A stretch of DNA of 64,000 nucleotides, taken from the NCBI GenBank assembly GCA_008711295.1, contig VUYV01000062.1, forward strand, positions 2,070,888-2,134,887. Direction: 5' to 3'. Under the pieces are notes generated by a model. The model worked only from the letters and a program-made list of their open reading frames with translations, searched no databases and was not told where the DNA came from. This document shows, one piece after another, positions 51,839 to 61,736 of this stretch; within the stretch, counting starts at the first letter, position 1; each line of letters starts with the position of its first letter. The DNA comes from Anarhynchus alexandrinus. Lineage: Eukaryota > Chordata > Aves > Charadriiformes > Charadriidae. Made by a program: the position numbers and the translations under genes.

Positions 51839-52071
51839 CCCAGCAAAATGCAGTTTGGGTCAGAGGGGTACCATTGCTGACTTTCCATTTACAACCTCAG
51901 TTTGTTTCCTAGTGCTGCACAGCAATTGCTAGCCTCTGAAAACTCCCAATAATCCTCTGTTCAAAGTTCATTAGGGGTCTTGATTTGTTCCAAAGGAATA
52001 TGCAATAGGGAAAAGACAAAACCCAGAAGCATAACATTTTATTACACACAGTTCCTCACCAAAGGCAGGTT
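51839..52071. other. Spacer between two CR1 fragments
   Basis: No clear CR1 similarity. On the minus strand an AATAAA lies at about 52037-52042, just beyond the CR1 ORF fragment, but no transcript is implied by the sequence alone. Confidence 0.45.
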
Positions 52072-52268
52072 GCAGAGTCCCTCCCCATCTTTCCTGTAGC
52101 CCCCCTTTAGGTCCTGGAAGGCTGTTATAAGGACTCCCTGAAGCCTTCTCTTCTGCAGGCTAAGCAACCCCAACTGTCTCAACCTGACTTCACAGGAGAG
52201 GTGTCCCAGCCCTCTGATTGTCTTCATGGCCCTCCTCTGGACCTGCTCCAACAAGTCCACATCCTTAG
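52072..52268 (-). mobile_element. CR1 ORF2 fragment (reverse-transcriptase C-terminal region)
   Basis: Translation on the minus strand gives [32 protein letters not shown] and DLKGGYRKDGEG. These are characteristic of the region after the reverse-transcriptase core in CR1 ORF2. Both the 5' part and the 3' end of the element are missing. A 187-bp part aligns without net length change to the plus-strand copy at 53828-54014, at about 87% identity by hand count. It is non-functional. Confidence 0.93.
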
Positions 52269-53721
52269 AATGGACAGAGGCATAGTTCCATGTGGGTTTA
52301 AACTGCTCTCCCTTCAAACAGATTTAGCACACAGATGGCCAGAACACTGTGTATGAAATATTTTTCAAACTAGCATCCAAAGACAGTCACAACCTGTAGT
52401 GTCAGTCATTTCACTGTCTGTAGAGCGATGGAATTAAGAAACACAAAATAGACAGTTATCAACACGCAGAAAGTAATAGTATGGCCACATACACAAGTGG
52501 ATGTAAATTCTTGAATCTATTAACATGCTCCCCTCCCTCCTACATTGCCAGGGCAACTATATTGTCCACCTGCACACCATGTGGCTCAGGCTCTTTGGTG
52601 AACAGTGGGCCATGCTTATCTCCACTGACTTCATTTCATTGTCACACATTTATATAGCAACAACATGTGACAGATGATAGACTGAGATCAAGACAGAGGA
52701 GGAAGATAACATCAGAGTTTGTCTGTTCATACAGCTGCTGACCACCTTTCATTTCTCCCAGAAGTTTGCCCCTACAGCACTAAAGCATGAATAGTAAGCA
52801 ATGCAGTACTGCCACAGTCTGCAGCTCCCACTGCCTGCTACAAAACTAGTAACTTACAAAAACTGTGCTTGCGAGTACTGACAATCATGGCAAATCCAAG
52901 CAACCATTTGAGTATGCCTTCAGTTTTCACTTTTAGGTGTGGTGTTGTTTGGGTTTTCTTGTGTGGTTTTTTTTTTTTGGTACGGTTTTGTTTTGTTTTG
53001 TTTTTTAACTGCTGCACAACCTTTTGTCTTTTGCTCAACCGATGCTCCCCCTCACTCAACCAAGAAAATTTGCAAGTCTGAATTTAATAATTTAATCCCA
53101 CGAATAATTGCAGCTGGGTTTTGTTTGTTTTTTTTNTTTTTGTTTTTTTTGACCAGGCAATATTTTCAGGGGAAAAAAAATAATTTGATCTTTTCAATTT
53201 TATATCATGTTTTGTTTAAAACCTTAGTTATGGTCAATTATAATTAAAAAGCCTGACCATTAAAAAATTCAACTAAGCAAACCCAACGATTCACAGACAG
53301 GTTAAACCACAGGCCTGATAAGGCTGATTACTCTGATGTATTGCCATGGTATATAATACTTGTGGTAACTGTAAATGAGCTGCCACCTCTACACTGCAGG
53401 TGTGTATTCAGAAACACTCAGGCACCAGAAAGCTCCTCATAGCAAATATAATAAAAGTACACTATCATCTTGCTACCCTGCTTTTGACTGCAGAGGTGAG
53501 TTATTCCACATTAGCTCAGAGATCACCATGCTGAGCAGTGCAGCACACCCTTATCTGCTTTGCTAAAGACTGTTCTTAAAGTCCTAAGGCCTCAAAACCC
53601 AAGACATTCAAAAGAGAACATGGACTTTTCAATTTACATAGTTCTTTAAAGTCAGCTTTCTCTTAGAGTGTAACCCACTATTTTGGGCCTCACTCTATAC
53701 CTGCGATTTAAATATGCTTTC
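52269..53721. other. Spacer within the CR1 cluster, with T-rich tracts
   Basis: No gene is supported. It holds a T-run followed by a GTTTT pentanucleotide tract (about 52968-53006) and a second T-rich tract with an ambiguous base (about 53117-53150). These are A-rich tails when read on the minus strand, but no element body is attached that I can recognise. Confidence 0.55.
52968..53006. repeat. T-run and (GTTTT)n simple repeat
   Basis: A run of T is followed by about four GTTTT units and a final T-run. It is low-complexity sequence and produces spurious open frames on both strands. Confidence 0.85.
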
Positions 53722-54297
53722 AAAATAAGCGTGGCTAACAGGTTGAGGGAGGTGATTCTCCCCCTCTACTCTAGTGAGACCCCACCTGCAGTACTGTGTA
53801 CAGCTCTGGGGCCTCCAACACAAGAAGGACATGGACCTGTTGGAGCAAGTCCAGAGGAGGGCCACAAAGATGATCAGAGGGTTGGAGCACCTCTCCTGTG
53901 AAGACAGGTTGAGAGAGTTGGGGTTGTTCAGCCCAGAGAAGACAAGGCTTCGGGGAGACCTTATAGCAGGCTTCCAGGACCTAAAGGGGGCCTACAGGAA
54001 AGATGGGGAGGGACACTTTGTCAGGGACTGTAGCGATAGGATGACAGGTAACGGTTTTAAACTGAAAGATGTCTGATTTAGATTAGATATCAGGAAGAAA
54101 TTCTTTACTGTGAGGGTGGTAAGGCACTGGAACAGGTTGCCCAAAGAAATTGTGGATGCCCCATCCCTGGAAGTGTTAGATGGGGCTTTGTGCAGCCTGG
54201 TCTAGTGGGAGGTGTCCCTGCCCATGGCAGGGGGGTTGGAACTAGATGATCTTTAAGGTCCCGTCCAACTCTAACCATTCTATGATTCTATGATGTA
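53722..54297 (+). mobile_element. CR1 LINE, 5'-truncated, 3' end intact
   Basis: About 575 bp comprising the C-terminal end of ORF2, its stop and a short 3' UTR, ending ATTCTATGATTCTATGAT. The UTR carries GGGAGGTGTCCCTGCCCATG and AACTAGATGATCTTTAAGGT, both typical of CR1 tails. The 5' end is a truncation. It belongs to the same general subfamily as the minus-strand fragment at 52072-52268 and lies in the opposite orientation to it. Confidence 0.95.
53737..54205 (+). pseudogene. CR1 ORF2 C-terminal fragment, broken
   Basis: The frame opens with [14 protein letters not shown]. It is then broken by a small deletion near 53772 relative to the family, so that the next segment ([12 protein letters not shown] onward) is in another frame. 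This second frame runs through [20 protein letters not shown] and [14 protein letters not shown] to a premature TGA at about 54074. It then resumes in the same frame (DIRKKFF, HWNRLPKEIVDAP) to the normal TAG at 54203-54205. An in-frame loss of roughly five codons before the end is inferred from the family pattern. No activity is possible. Confidence 0.92.
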
Positions 54298-55629
54298 GTA
54301 TTTTACACCTTAAGCAGTTTTATTAGTCTGCAGGTACCATTTTGTACCCTGAGACACACTACAACAACCTTTTGCTTTGCTAAATACCAAACTTGATATA
54401 CCCAAAGAGAAAAAAATTAATGAGGATATTTATAGAGTCAGAAAGGAGAACTAGGCAGCAGGCTTGATTTGTTCTCTCCACACTTTAAACTCATGAAATA
54501 CCATTATCTTAAAAACTGTGTTACTTTCAGTTTCTCATAGGACAAGACAGGTGATGGTAAGGGATTATCTGTGTAATTTTTTTCACTTTACCCTTCCTCC
54601 CCTTCCTTTTCTCTCTTTTAATCCCTCCTCCTCAACAGATTCCCACATACATGAATCACAGGAAAACAAAGAAAGAAAAGAACAAAACCTGCCACTGAGA
54701 TTGAAAACACAGAATTCAAATCTGAAGGATCAGAGCATATAACCACAACAATTCTAATACCGCAGTGGGATATTGCAGCTACTAAGTCCCTATTAAAAAA
54801 AGACTATACAACTGAGCTATTTTATGGCTTTTTTTTTTTTTAATCTAGCAGAAGTTTTTCAGATGGGTATTGATACCAGGTCTTATAAATGCAATACACA
54901 GGGAATCACATTCAGAAATGAAATGCAAAAAAGATTTTTAAGAAAAGCTTTGTTAAATGTATAGCATTTGCCTGAATATGGAGAATTCACATATGATTTA
55001 TTTAGTAGCAAAGAAAGAAGTAGCTTTGTTAAAATACAAGATCAATTAATCACACTTATAAGCAAAATAAGGATAGTCTCATAGTGCTCTACACAGATTT
55101 ATTTCATTTTATAATTTAATAAAAAAAAAAAGTCACAATAATACTGAGAGGCAGACATAATGCTACATTTATGCTGCCCTGAAAAAGTTTCCTAACAATT
55201 AAAGAGAAGAGGAGGAGAAAAGGAAATTACATTAACAAAACTCTTCTTTTGTTTCTGACTTTGAATGTTTGCTGTTGAATTTATTTGATTATGTTTAAAT
55301 CAGGTCTGTAACTAAATCCTACTGTAATTTCCCAAATCTCAGAATACTTTGGTTAACTTGACAGCAAATCTTTGTGTTCTACTGCCTAGAACACCAGAAT
55401 CTTCAGAAATGCTCCAGAAACTAAAACCCAGATGAAACTTCAGCAGATTGCAATCCCATATTTTCTTATGTGTTTTTTCTTTGTCTCTAAATTCTGTCCA
55501 GGAATTTTTTGCTCCTCTCCTATAAGGAATTTTGATTAACTTCCATTAAGTGACTAATTCCATATATTTCTGAGTGGTTCCATTCACGTATACCAATTAC
55601 ACCAGCTGACAAACAGCCACTGCATCACC

Positions 55630-55645
55630 AAAAAAAAAAAAAAAA
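55630..55645 (+). repeat. Poly-A run
   Basis: Sixteen consecutive A residues. No retroposed gene body is recognisable upstream. Confidence 0.9.
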
Positions 55646-55687
55646 TCCATATTTTTAATGACTCCCTTGCTGTCCTCCATGTACGTG

Positions 55688-55705
55688 TGTATGTCATGAC
55701 ATACA
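55688..55705. repeat. Perfect 18-bp palindrome
   Basis: TGTATGTCATGACATACA is self-complementary with no loop, in a GTACGTGTGTATG context. It is the third long perfect palindrome in the window. Confidence 0.9.
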
Positions 55706-56318
55706 GCTTTCTACCATCTGCACCTCTTCCTTTATATATATGCATTTTGTATTATAAATTGCTTGGCTGTGAGGTATCTTGACATTTGACATAATAGCAG
55801 GGCTGGCGGGGGCCGGGGGGAGCATAAGTGCTGATCATTAGATTATTGCTGAAGTATTCTCTCCTTTCCTCCCCTCCTCCCTGTGTTCCCTGGAGACAGA
55901 GGTGTTAATAAAATCAAACAAAATGAAAATGGGTAAATTATTGCAAGCTATGAACACCTACATCGTGCCATGCCTCACTAGTTTCCAATACCACCTCATT
56001 CTTGAGACAACCAAAGAAAAAGATGCAATTTCATCCTGTAGACTAGGTGGTATAAGGAAAGGACAAAAGAGACAAGATATTGCAATCCAAAGGTCAGTGA
56101 CCCACTCCCTTGTATAATTATAGCATTTCATTTATATCCTACCTATCTGTCTTTGGATGGCTGATAGTAAATTAGTAGCTAAAAAAGAGCAATTTTACAA
56201 ATTCCTTAATAACTAGTAACTGAGCTCTAAAGCTGGACCATCATATAAAGAGATGAGCACAAGTAGTAGCTTGTAATTTATTTTCTAAAAATAATAAATC
56301 ATACTCAAAGAGTCAGGT

Positions 56319-56350
56319 CAGATCTAGAGATCTCACAGATCTAGAGATCT
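56319..56350. repeat. Direct repeat, period 17 bp
   Basis: CAGATCTAGAGATCT occurs at 56319-56333 and again at 56336-56350 without mismatch, separated by two bases. The unit is itself partly self-complementary (AGATCT at both ends). Confidence 0.9.
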
Positions 56351-58894
56351 GTATATCACTTGTACTTCATGAATCCTGAAAACAGATTTAATCCTTATTC
56401 TAAACACCACACAGACTTCAAAGAGCTTCAAGGGTCTGAACCATTCTTGAGTGCAATATACATCCAACTGAATCTTCCACAATGGATGCACTTTATACCT
56501 TTTTAGAATGTAAGCAGTACGTTTTTGTGCTGCATTCCTCATTTTCCATGATAAAGCACATACTAAACTGTGCTCTTCCATTGCATTCTCCCAAGAAGGT
56601 TTCATGCAGTAACCAAAACTGTGTAGGAACATAAATGTTGAACTTTTTGCTAATATATATTAACAGCTTATACCTAGATTTGATGCTTGTGTTTGGTCCC
56701 TCTCTAGGTACTGGGGTAAAACTTGGTCTAGTGAACCATGTAGGGTCTCAATACTTCTTTACAGTCACAACTGAATTTAAAAAAATAAAATGAAATGTAC
56801 CAACCATAATAAGGAGATAGTTCCAGTCTTGGCTTATCACATATGGCACTTGAGAACTTAAATGACCTGCCCCGCCTTTAGCAACGAGTGGAGGCCAACA
56901 TTTTAACAGTCTGCTAGCCATTGTTATTGGAGCAGTATTGTACAGCTCTTTGCATTATCATTTACTGAACAACCAGATACGCACAATAGGAAAAAATTAT
57001 AGATCTGTAGAACTGATCAAAGAATCACTCCATCTATGTCCATCCAGAATATCATGCAATGCCAATGACTTATCAGGCTCACTCTACCAAGCATAGCAAT
57101 GTTTCACACTTCGATGCAAAATACTAAAATGCTGTATGTTATACAATTTTCAAAGACACAGAAAGGGAAATCTCTCTAAAGGATTGGTGGAACAGAACAA
57201 ACCAAGTGCCGCCTGTTAAGAATACTGGAAACTTAACTATTAAGGACAGACACTTCAGAGAGCTCCAATCCCTACAATTGCTGGCACACAATCATAGGTC
57301 ACACCCATGTTTCATTTACTTTCTAAAAATTGACTGGAACTTTGAATTCAAGACTACAGCTTCTTAGAAAAAAACTTATACCTTTCCACTTGCAAAGCTG
57401 TCTGTCTATATTTATTTCAACCAGGCCACAGTAATTAATATTTATGAGGATGAGTGAAAGAAGGATGCTCGTAGCAAAAGGGGATTATGAAAACACAAGA
57501 ATGTGTGAAGATGCTGATGGGACTGAAGGAATGGCACCCGAGACACACAAGCAGCAGACACATGGAAGTGAGAAAAGGACAGAACAACAAATATAACAAT
57601 ATAACAAATGTAGCCACCTACACATACAGGCACAGACGTACCTTTTTTTGTGCTTTGTTCCACATGCAGTCCAGAAGAAATCTTGGTACTTATACCGAAT
57701 ACATTTACCACCACCTATTTAATGGGTTCATTTGACTGTTATGGACACCGGCATCTGAGACATCTCTGATTTCAGGCTAATCAAAGTAACAGTGGCTGGC
57801 ACATGTTAACTTCTTCAGTGGTAAGTACCAGATCTGTTATGGGTTTTAAATGTGCATGTGTTGCATATTTTTGGATTTATATCTTACATGAATATGACTA
57901 ATAAAAAATAGACAGAAGAAGAGAGCTCCGGAAAGCGCTTGTCAACAGTATTTTCAGGTGAAAAGAAAATGAAAAATAGGTGGTTTTGATCTGCAGAATG
58001 TGAAGTGTATGAAGTACAACAATTAAAACAGAAGGGTAGATACTTTGAACTCATTAAAATTTCTTTTGAAGATGAAAGTCATTAGATTTCAATGAGAACT
58101 TGGAGCAGAAGCTCACATTGACATGAGAATATTTAACCTGTAGTCTACAGTGCTTCAAGCAATTGATAGTATGATAAATAATTGCTTGGCTGTAGTAACC
58201 ACATAGAAGGAAAAAAAGGATTACCCTAATCAAATACAGTCAGTGTGGTGTTGCCTGTCTCTGTGTTCCACATTTCATTCTGAATTGTTCAGAAGTTTGC
58301 AGTTATAAAAACGGAAATCCTGAGTTCTTAAAGGGGAAATTGTAAAGGATTTCTTTTCCTGTCACCTCCAAGAAAACTTTGATAATAGTCAGGGTCAGTT
58401 CTTCAGCTGGCATAATCAGCATAGCTGTGTTGAAGCCAGTGGATCATTACAAATTTGTAACAGCTGAACGTCTGGTCTTACTACAGGGACATCCCTATTT
58501 CACAACTTTTTCCTCCATGCCTCTACCTCCTTTTTTTATTTTTTTAATTAAGGTCGTTAATAGTCAAATATCTATCTCTTCTCCTCTTCCTCAAGGTACA
58601 AGACTCATATTTTCATGTTAGCGAGTTGTACTAGTGATTAATTCTTACTCATATTTCAGTATCACCACAAAGCACAAGCCAGGACTGTATAGTGCTTTAC
58701 CATACAGGTATTTTTTATGCTATATGTTGCAGATAAAAGGGAGCTTGCCCCACTCAGTGCTCAGAGCTGAAAAAAGCCAAATAATGACGTTAACAGAGGC
58801 CTAAAGCAGAGATAATAGGCCCTCCTGAAAAGGCAGGGTGAGCTCGTGTTAGATGGCAATACCAGTTGTAAACAGAGCTTTATAGTTAGTTCCC

Positions 58895-59015
58895 TGCAAA
58901 GAAATTAAAAGGATCAGAAAAGGGAAGACACTTGCACAAGTAAAGGCTCCGTGCCATAAGTCAATGGCAAAACCAGGATTACTCCCACCGGATGTACAGT
59001 GCCCATGCAATCAGG
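58895..59015 (-). repeat. Probable MIR-like SINE remnant
   Basis: GAAATTAAAAGGATCAGAAA, then AGACACTTGCACAAG, then TAAGTCAATGGCAAAACCAG and GATTACTCCCACC, follow the order of reverse-complement MIR (GAAACTGAGGCACAGAG, GTGACTTGCCCAAGG, AAGTCAGTGGCAGAGCCAGGATT). The pattern is degenerate but collinear over about 100 bp. Together with 27365 it shows that several ancient SINE fossils survive here. Confidence 0.5.
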
Positions 59016-59217
59016 GGTGAAACCACAGTGTGACCTTCCTCACAAGAGGAGGTGGTGTTTATATAGTAAGCAATACATAAAGACAGTGGGGAAAAAAAAC
59101 CCTCAAAGCATTTTCTATTCAATCTCTTTGCATTATCCTAAACACTCAGATCCTGAATATACAGTGCTCAGCAATGTTCTACCGAGCCCTCTCTGCACCC
59201 TGGGCAGCATAATCCTT

Positions 59218-59269
59218 ATATCCTTATAGAAGTATATATAGTAAGGGTAGTAAAATATCCTTATAGAAG
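59218..59269 (+). repeat. Short direct repeat, period 37 bp
   Basis: ATATCCTTATAGAAG is found at 59218-59232 and 59255-59269 without mismatch, and a third partial ATCCTTAT lies at 59212-59219. It is a small local duplication. Confidence 0.85.
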
Positions 59270-60531
59270 AAGAACCTGACTTCTCTTTAGCATACAGGTA
59301 CTTTCTGCATGAATCAAGAGGCTAAAATTAAGACGATGCTCTGCACTGTCCAAGAGATATTCCCTAAAGGGCTGCGTAGGCAGAGGTTTAATTTCATTAA
59401 GAACAGACAACACAAATTTCATACCTTCCTGATCCTAGGCAGTGCTTCCTTTATCCCAGAATTCTTTCTCTTAACAAAAAGATAAATCCTTTATGTTTTA
59501 ATCTGAAGTTTGAGAGTGCACCTGGTGCCAGCAAGCAGTGGCCTCAGTAGCCCACTCCATAGCGCAAGATCTGTGGGACAGGTGGGTGCAGCAGCACCCC
59601 CCACCCCCCCCAAACNGACCACACTCAAAAATGGCACCTTCTTCCAGTCAAATTCCTGCTGTCTCAATTCACAGCTCTCTCTCATTAGGGTAACGAGGTA
59701 CACAGCTCCCAGGTGTTTCCAGGGCACATGCTCCCAGGCTGTTTTTACTACTTTCCTGCCAGTACTTGTAGGGAATCAATTCCACCATAGTTGTGTAAAC
59801 ACAAAAAAAAACAAATTCTGAAAAGAAGTCATCTAGGAAGGAAAAATCAAAACATTTTATCCTGCATATATTGAAAAAAAAAACAACAGTTCTTTTCTTT
59901 CATTTCTCCCTATAAAGAAAATGCTCTAGGGAAAGTAACTGCTTTTGTGAAGCCTTTTGATTTTGACAATAATCTTCCTCACCTTCTTTGACAAACAGGG
60001 GTTTGGGCAATACATTTCTGACTGAATTGGGTTGCATAAACAGGTTTTTGTAGGAGCGGAGTACAGCTAGGAAGCCTGATGTAAATGATCACTAGTGTGA
60101 TGCTAGACTAGTATCCATTCACCTCTAAAAAGACAGATAAAGGAAAAAACAACACCAAACATACTCATCTACAACAAAATAAAGAACCAACTACTTTTAG
60201 CTACATTAGCCCTAAAATTGATTTCCCAAGAGATTATGACTCTAGGGCTGGACATGAAGGGGAACAGAAGAATCACTGGACAAAGATGGAGAGGGTATAG
60301 AGCAGCTGCCAGAACCAAGTCAGAAAGTAAAAGACCTGTGGGAAATTGGCAGAGAAGTCATACAGACTGAGCTAATGCCATCACTAGGAAAGGGGAAATG
60401 TGGATGGTCTCCAGTCAACTTTTGCAATCTTCCAGAAAGATTTGGTTTAATTCGAGGAATGAAGTTGTAGCTGGTTTGTTTCTCTCCTTAGTAATAAGAG
60501 CTCTACTAAACTTCAAATTTATCTTTGACAC

Positions 60532-60549
60532 AAAAAAAAAAAAAAAAAA
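60532..60549 (+). repeat. Poly-A run
   Basis: Eighteen consecutive A residues. No gene-derived body is recognisable upstream. Confidence 0.9.
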
Positions 60550-60933
60550 TCCCCAATCCAACTCTCTAAAAAACAGTCCCTTTCAGTAAAATATCTCCCT
60601 AAATTCTGACCATCAGCAAGGTTTGCTGCAAGGGAACAATTTAAAAGCTACATTTACCCTTTAGATAAATGGTCAAATGCCACTGAAATTGTGGTACTTG
60701 CAAATAAATTTTAAATTTAGCCTCTTGGATGCACAATTGAGACACACGTGCCCCTAACAGTGCCCTGTCAGTAGTGCAGGGTTACAGTGATGTACTGATT
60801 ATTGTAGAGGAGACTTTTTTGGCTATATATTACATATTCTTTTCAAACTGCAAGATACAAAAAGAATGGTTTGAACTATGAACAAAACTTGATAATTAGA
60901 GCTTGACAGAAAAGACTTTTGGAAAGTCAGTTT

Positions 60934-60939
60934 TTTATT
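60934..60939 (-). other. Candidate polyadenylation signal
   Basis: AATAAA on the minus strand, about 140 bases beyond the stop codon of the candidate terminal exon at 61080-61229. It is placed where a 3' UTR signal would be expected. AATAAA is common in AT-rich DNA, so this is only supporting context. Confidence 0.35.
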
Positions 60940-61079
60940 TAAATGAGAAGGGAGTCTTTGGAAGAGATGATGAGGAATGACCTTCATAACTAGTCAGAGG
61001 ACCCAACATCCCAGTAATTTGCTCATTCAATTGGTAATGGAAGAAACCAAAGTTCAATTTCTTGCTCTGGTAAAATATG

Positions 61080-61229
61080 TTAACAGTCTGCATTGCTCAT
61101 ATCCCAGCTGACTGCCTGGACCACACAAGCACTGTCGAGTTTGGGTTTATCTATCTTGATGTTCCTTTTTAGAGCCTTTACAAAATATGTGAAGAAAATA
61201 TTCATTGAATTTTGTTTTTCCACAAACCA
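61080..61229 (-). CDS. Candidate terminal coding exon, unidentified protein
   Basis: Downstream of an acceptor (TTGCCTTGCAAG, with a TTCTTAACT branch-like sequence about 25-30 bases before it), the frame encodes 49 residues from WFVEKQNSMN to the end WDMSNADC, then TAA at 61080-61082. The middle is basic (KALKRNIKIDKPKLD). The phase is 0, matching the proposed upstream donor. The peptide has mixed, protein-like composition but no motif I recognise. An AATAAA follows within about 140 bases. The frame is also open upstream of the acceptor, so the exon could instead be longer or absent. I infer that it is the 3' end of the gene whose previous exon is 61330-61736. Confidence 0.42.
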   Translation of the reverse strand, partial: WFVEKQNSMNIFFTYFVKALKRNIKIDKPKLDSACVVQAVSWDMSNADC

Positions 61230-61329
61230 CTTGCAAGGCAAGGTGAACCCAAAAGTTAAGAATAAAGGATGCATCATCTGGGAACGTACTCTGTTAACCA
61301 GTGCTAACTGAGAGTTAAAACACAGTAAC
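61230..61329 (-). other. Candidate 100-bp intron
   Basis: On the minus strand it starts AAG|GTTACT and ends CTTGCAAG. The donor is weak: +3 and +5 depart from GTRAGT. The acceptor has a modest pyrimidine content and a plausible branch sequence TTCTTAACT. The main support is that removing exactly these 100 bases joins two open frames in phase 0. If it is retained, translation ends after four more codons at 61315-61317. Confidence 0.38.
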
Positions 61330-61736
61330 CTTTCTGAAAAAATCTGTTATCTGATTGAATACCTCAGGTTTCAATATGACAGGCACTAAATACTGATCTA
61401 TTTTGTGGCAAAGGAGGTCTTTTGCTGTCATTCTTGCTGGAAGTTCCACCATTAGCGAAACTGAGGAAAGTTTGATAGAGCCTGTGTCAATGGAAGATTC
61501 CTCATCTGCTCCTCTGTGAGTAGCTGTTTTGCACAGAAACAGAAAGTTATTTTGTTCCACGGAGGTGCTGAAAAAAAATTGGTGTACAAAATCTTGTGGG
61601 GCAATTGCTTCTGTGATTGTCCTACAGGTAGAGTAGTAAACACAAGGCCATGATGGTGGGTCACTATCGTAAAGCCTTGTCCCAGTCACTGGCAAAAGTT
61701 CCAGGTGATCAATGCGCTCTGTATTTGCAAACACTG
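61330..61736 (-). CDS. Candidate internal coding exon, unidentified protein
   Basis: This is the best candidate for cellular coding sequence in the window. On the minus strand a good acceptor (ACTTTTTTTAG|CAGTG) opens a frame of two bases plus 135 codons, ending at a possible AAG|GTTACT donor. The protein includes LELLPVTGTRLYDSDPPSWP, CVYYSTCRTITEA, FFFSTSVEQNNFLFLCK, SLMVELPARMTAKDLL and PVILKPEVFNQITDFFRK. The composition is balanced, with cysteines and alternating hydrophobics suggestive of a folded beta-containing domain rather than low-complexity translation. No signal peptide or clear membrane segment is seen. I do not recognise the family. The acceptor is a tandem TAGCAG, so use of the second AG would drop one codon. 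Upstream exons at higher coordinates were not identified. A similar length could arise by chance in this AT-rich DNA, so splice and phase agreement carry most of the weight. Confidence 0.48.

Larger units (their letters stand above)
54298..58894. other. Noncoding stretch with simple repeats
   Basis: No gene is supported. It contains a T-run at about 54829, an A-run of 16 (55630-55645), a perfect 18-bp palindrome (55688-55705), a G-rich patch (55799-55820), and a 15-base direct repeat with period 17 (56319-56350). A 99-codon minus frame at 56333-56632 has no recognisable domain. Confidence 0.6.
59016..60933. other. Noncoding stretch, possible 3' flank of a minus-strand gene
   Basis: No gene is supported. 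It has a short duplicated string (ATATCCTTATAGAAG at 59218-59232 and 59255-59269), a C-run with an ambiguous base (about 59597-59616) and an A-run of 18 (60532-60549). If the exon model at 61080-61736 is right, this lies just beyond that gene's 3' end. Confidence 0.55.

Noticed and set aside
57442..57735. Overlapping 60-90-codon frames on both strands
   Set aside because: Mutually overlapping frames with no motif are consistent with chance openness.
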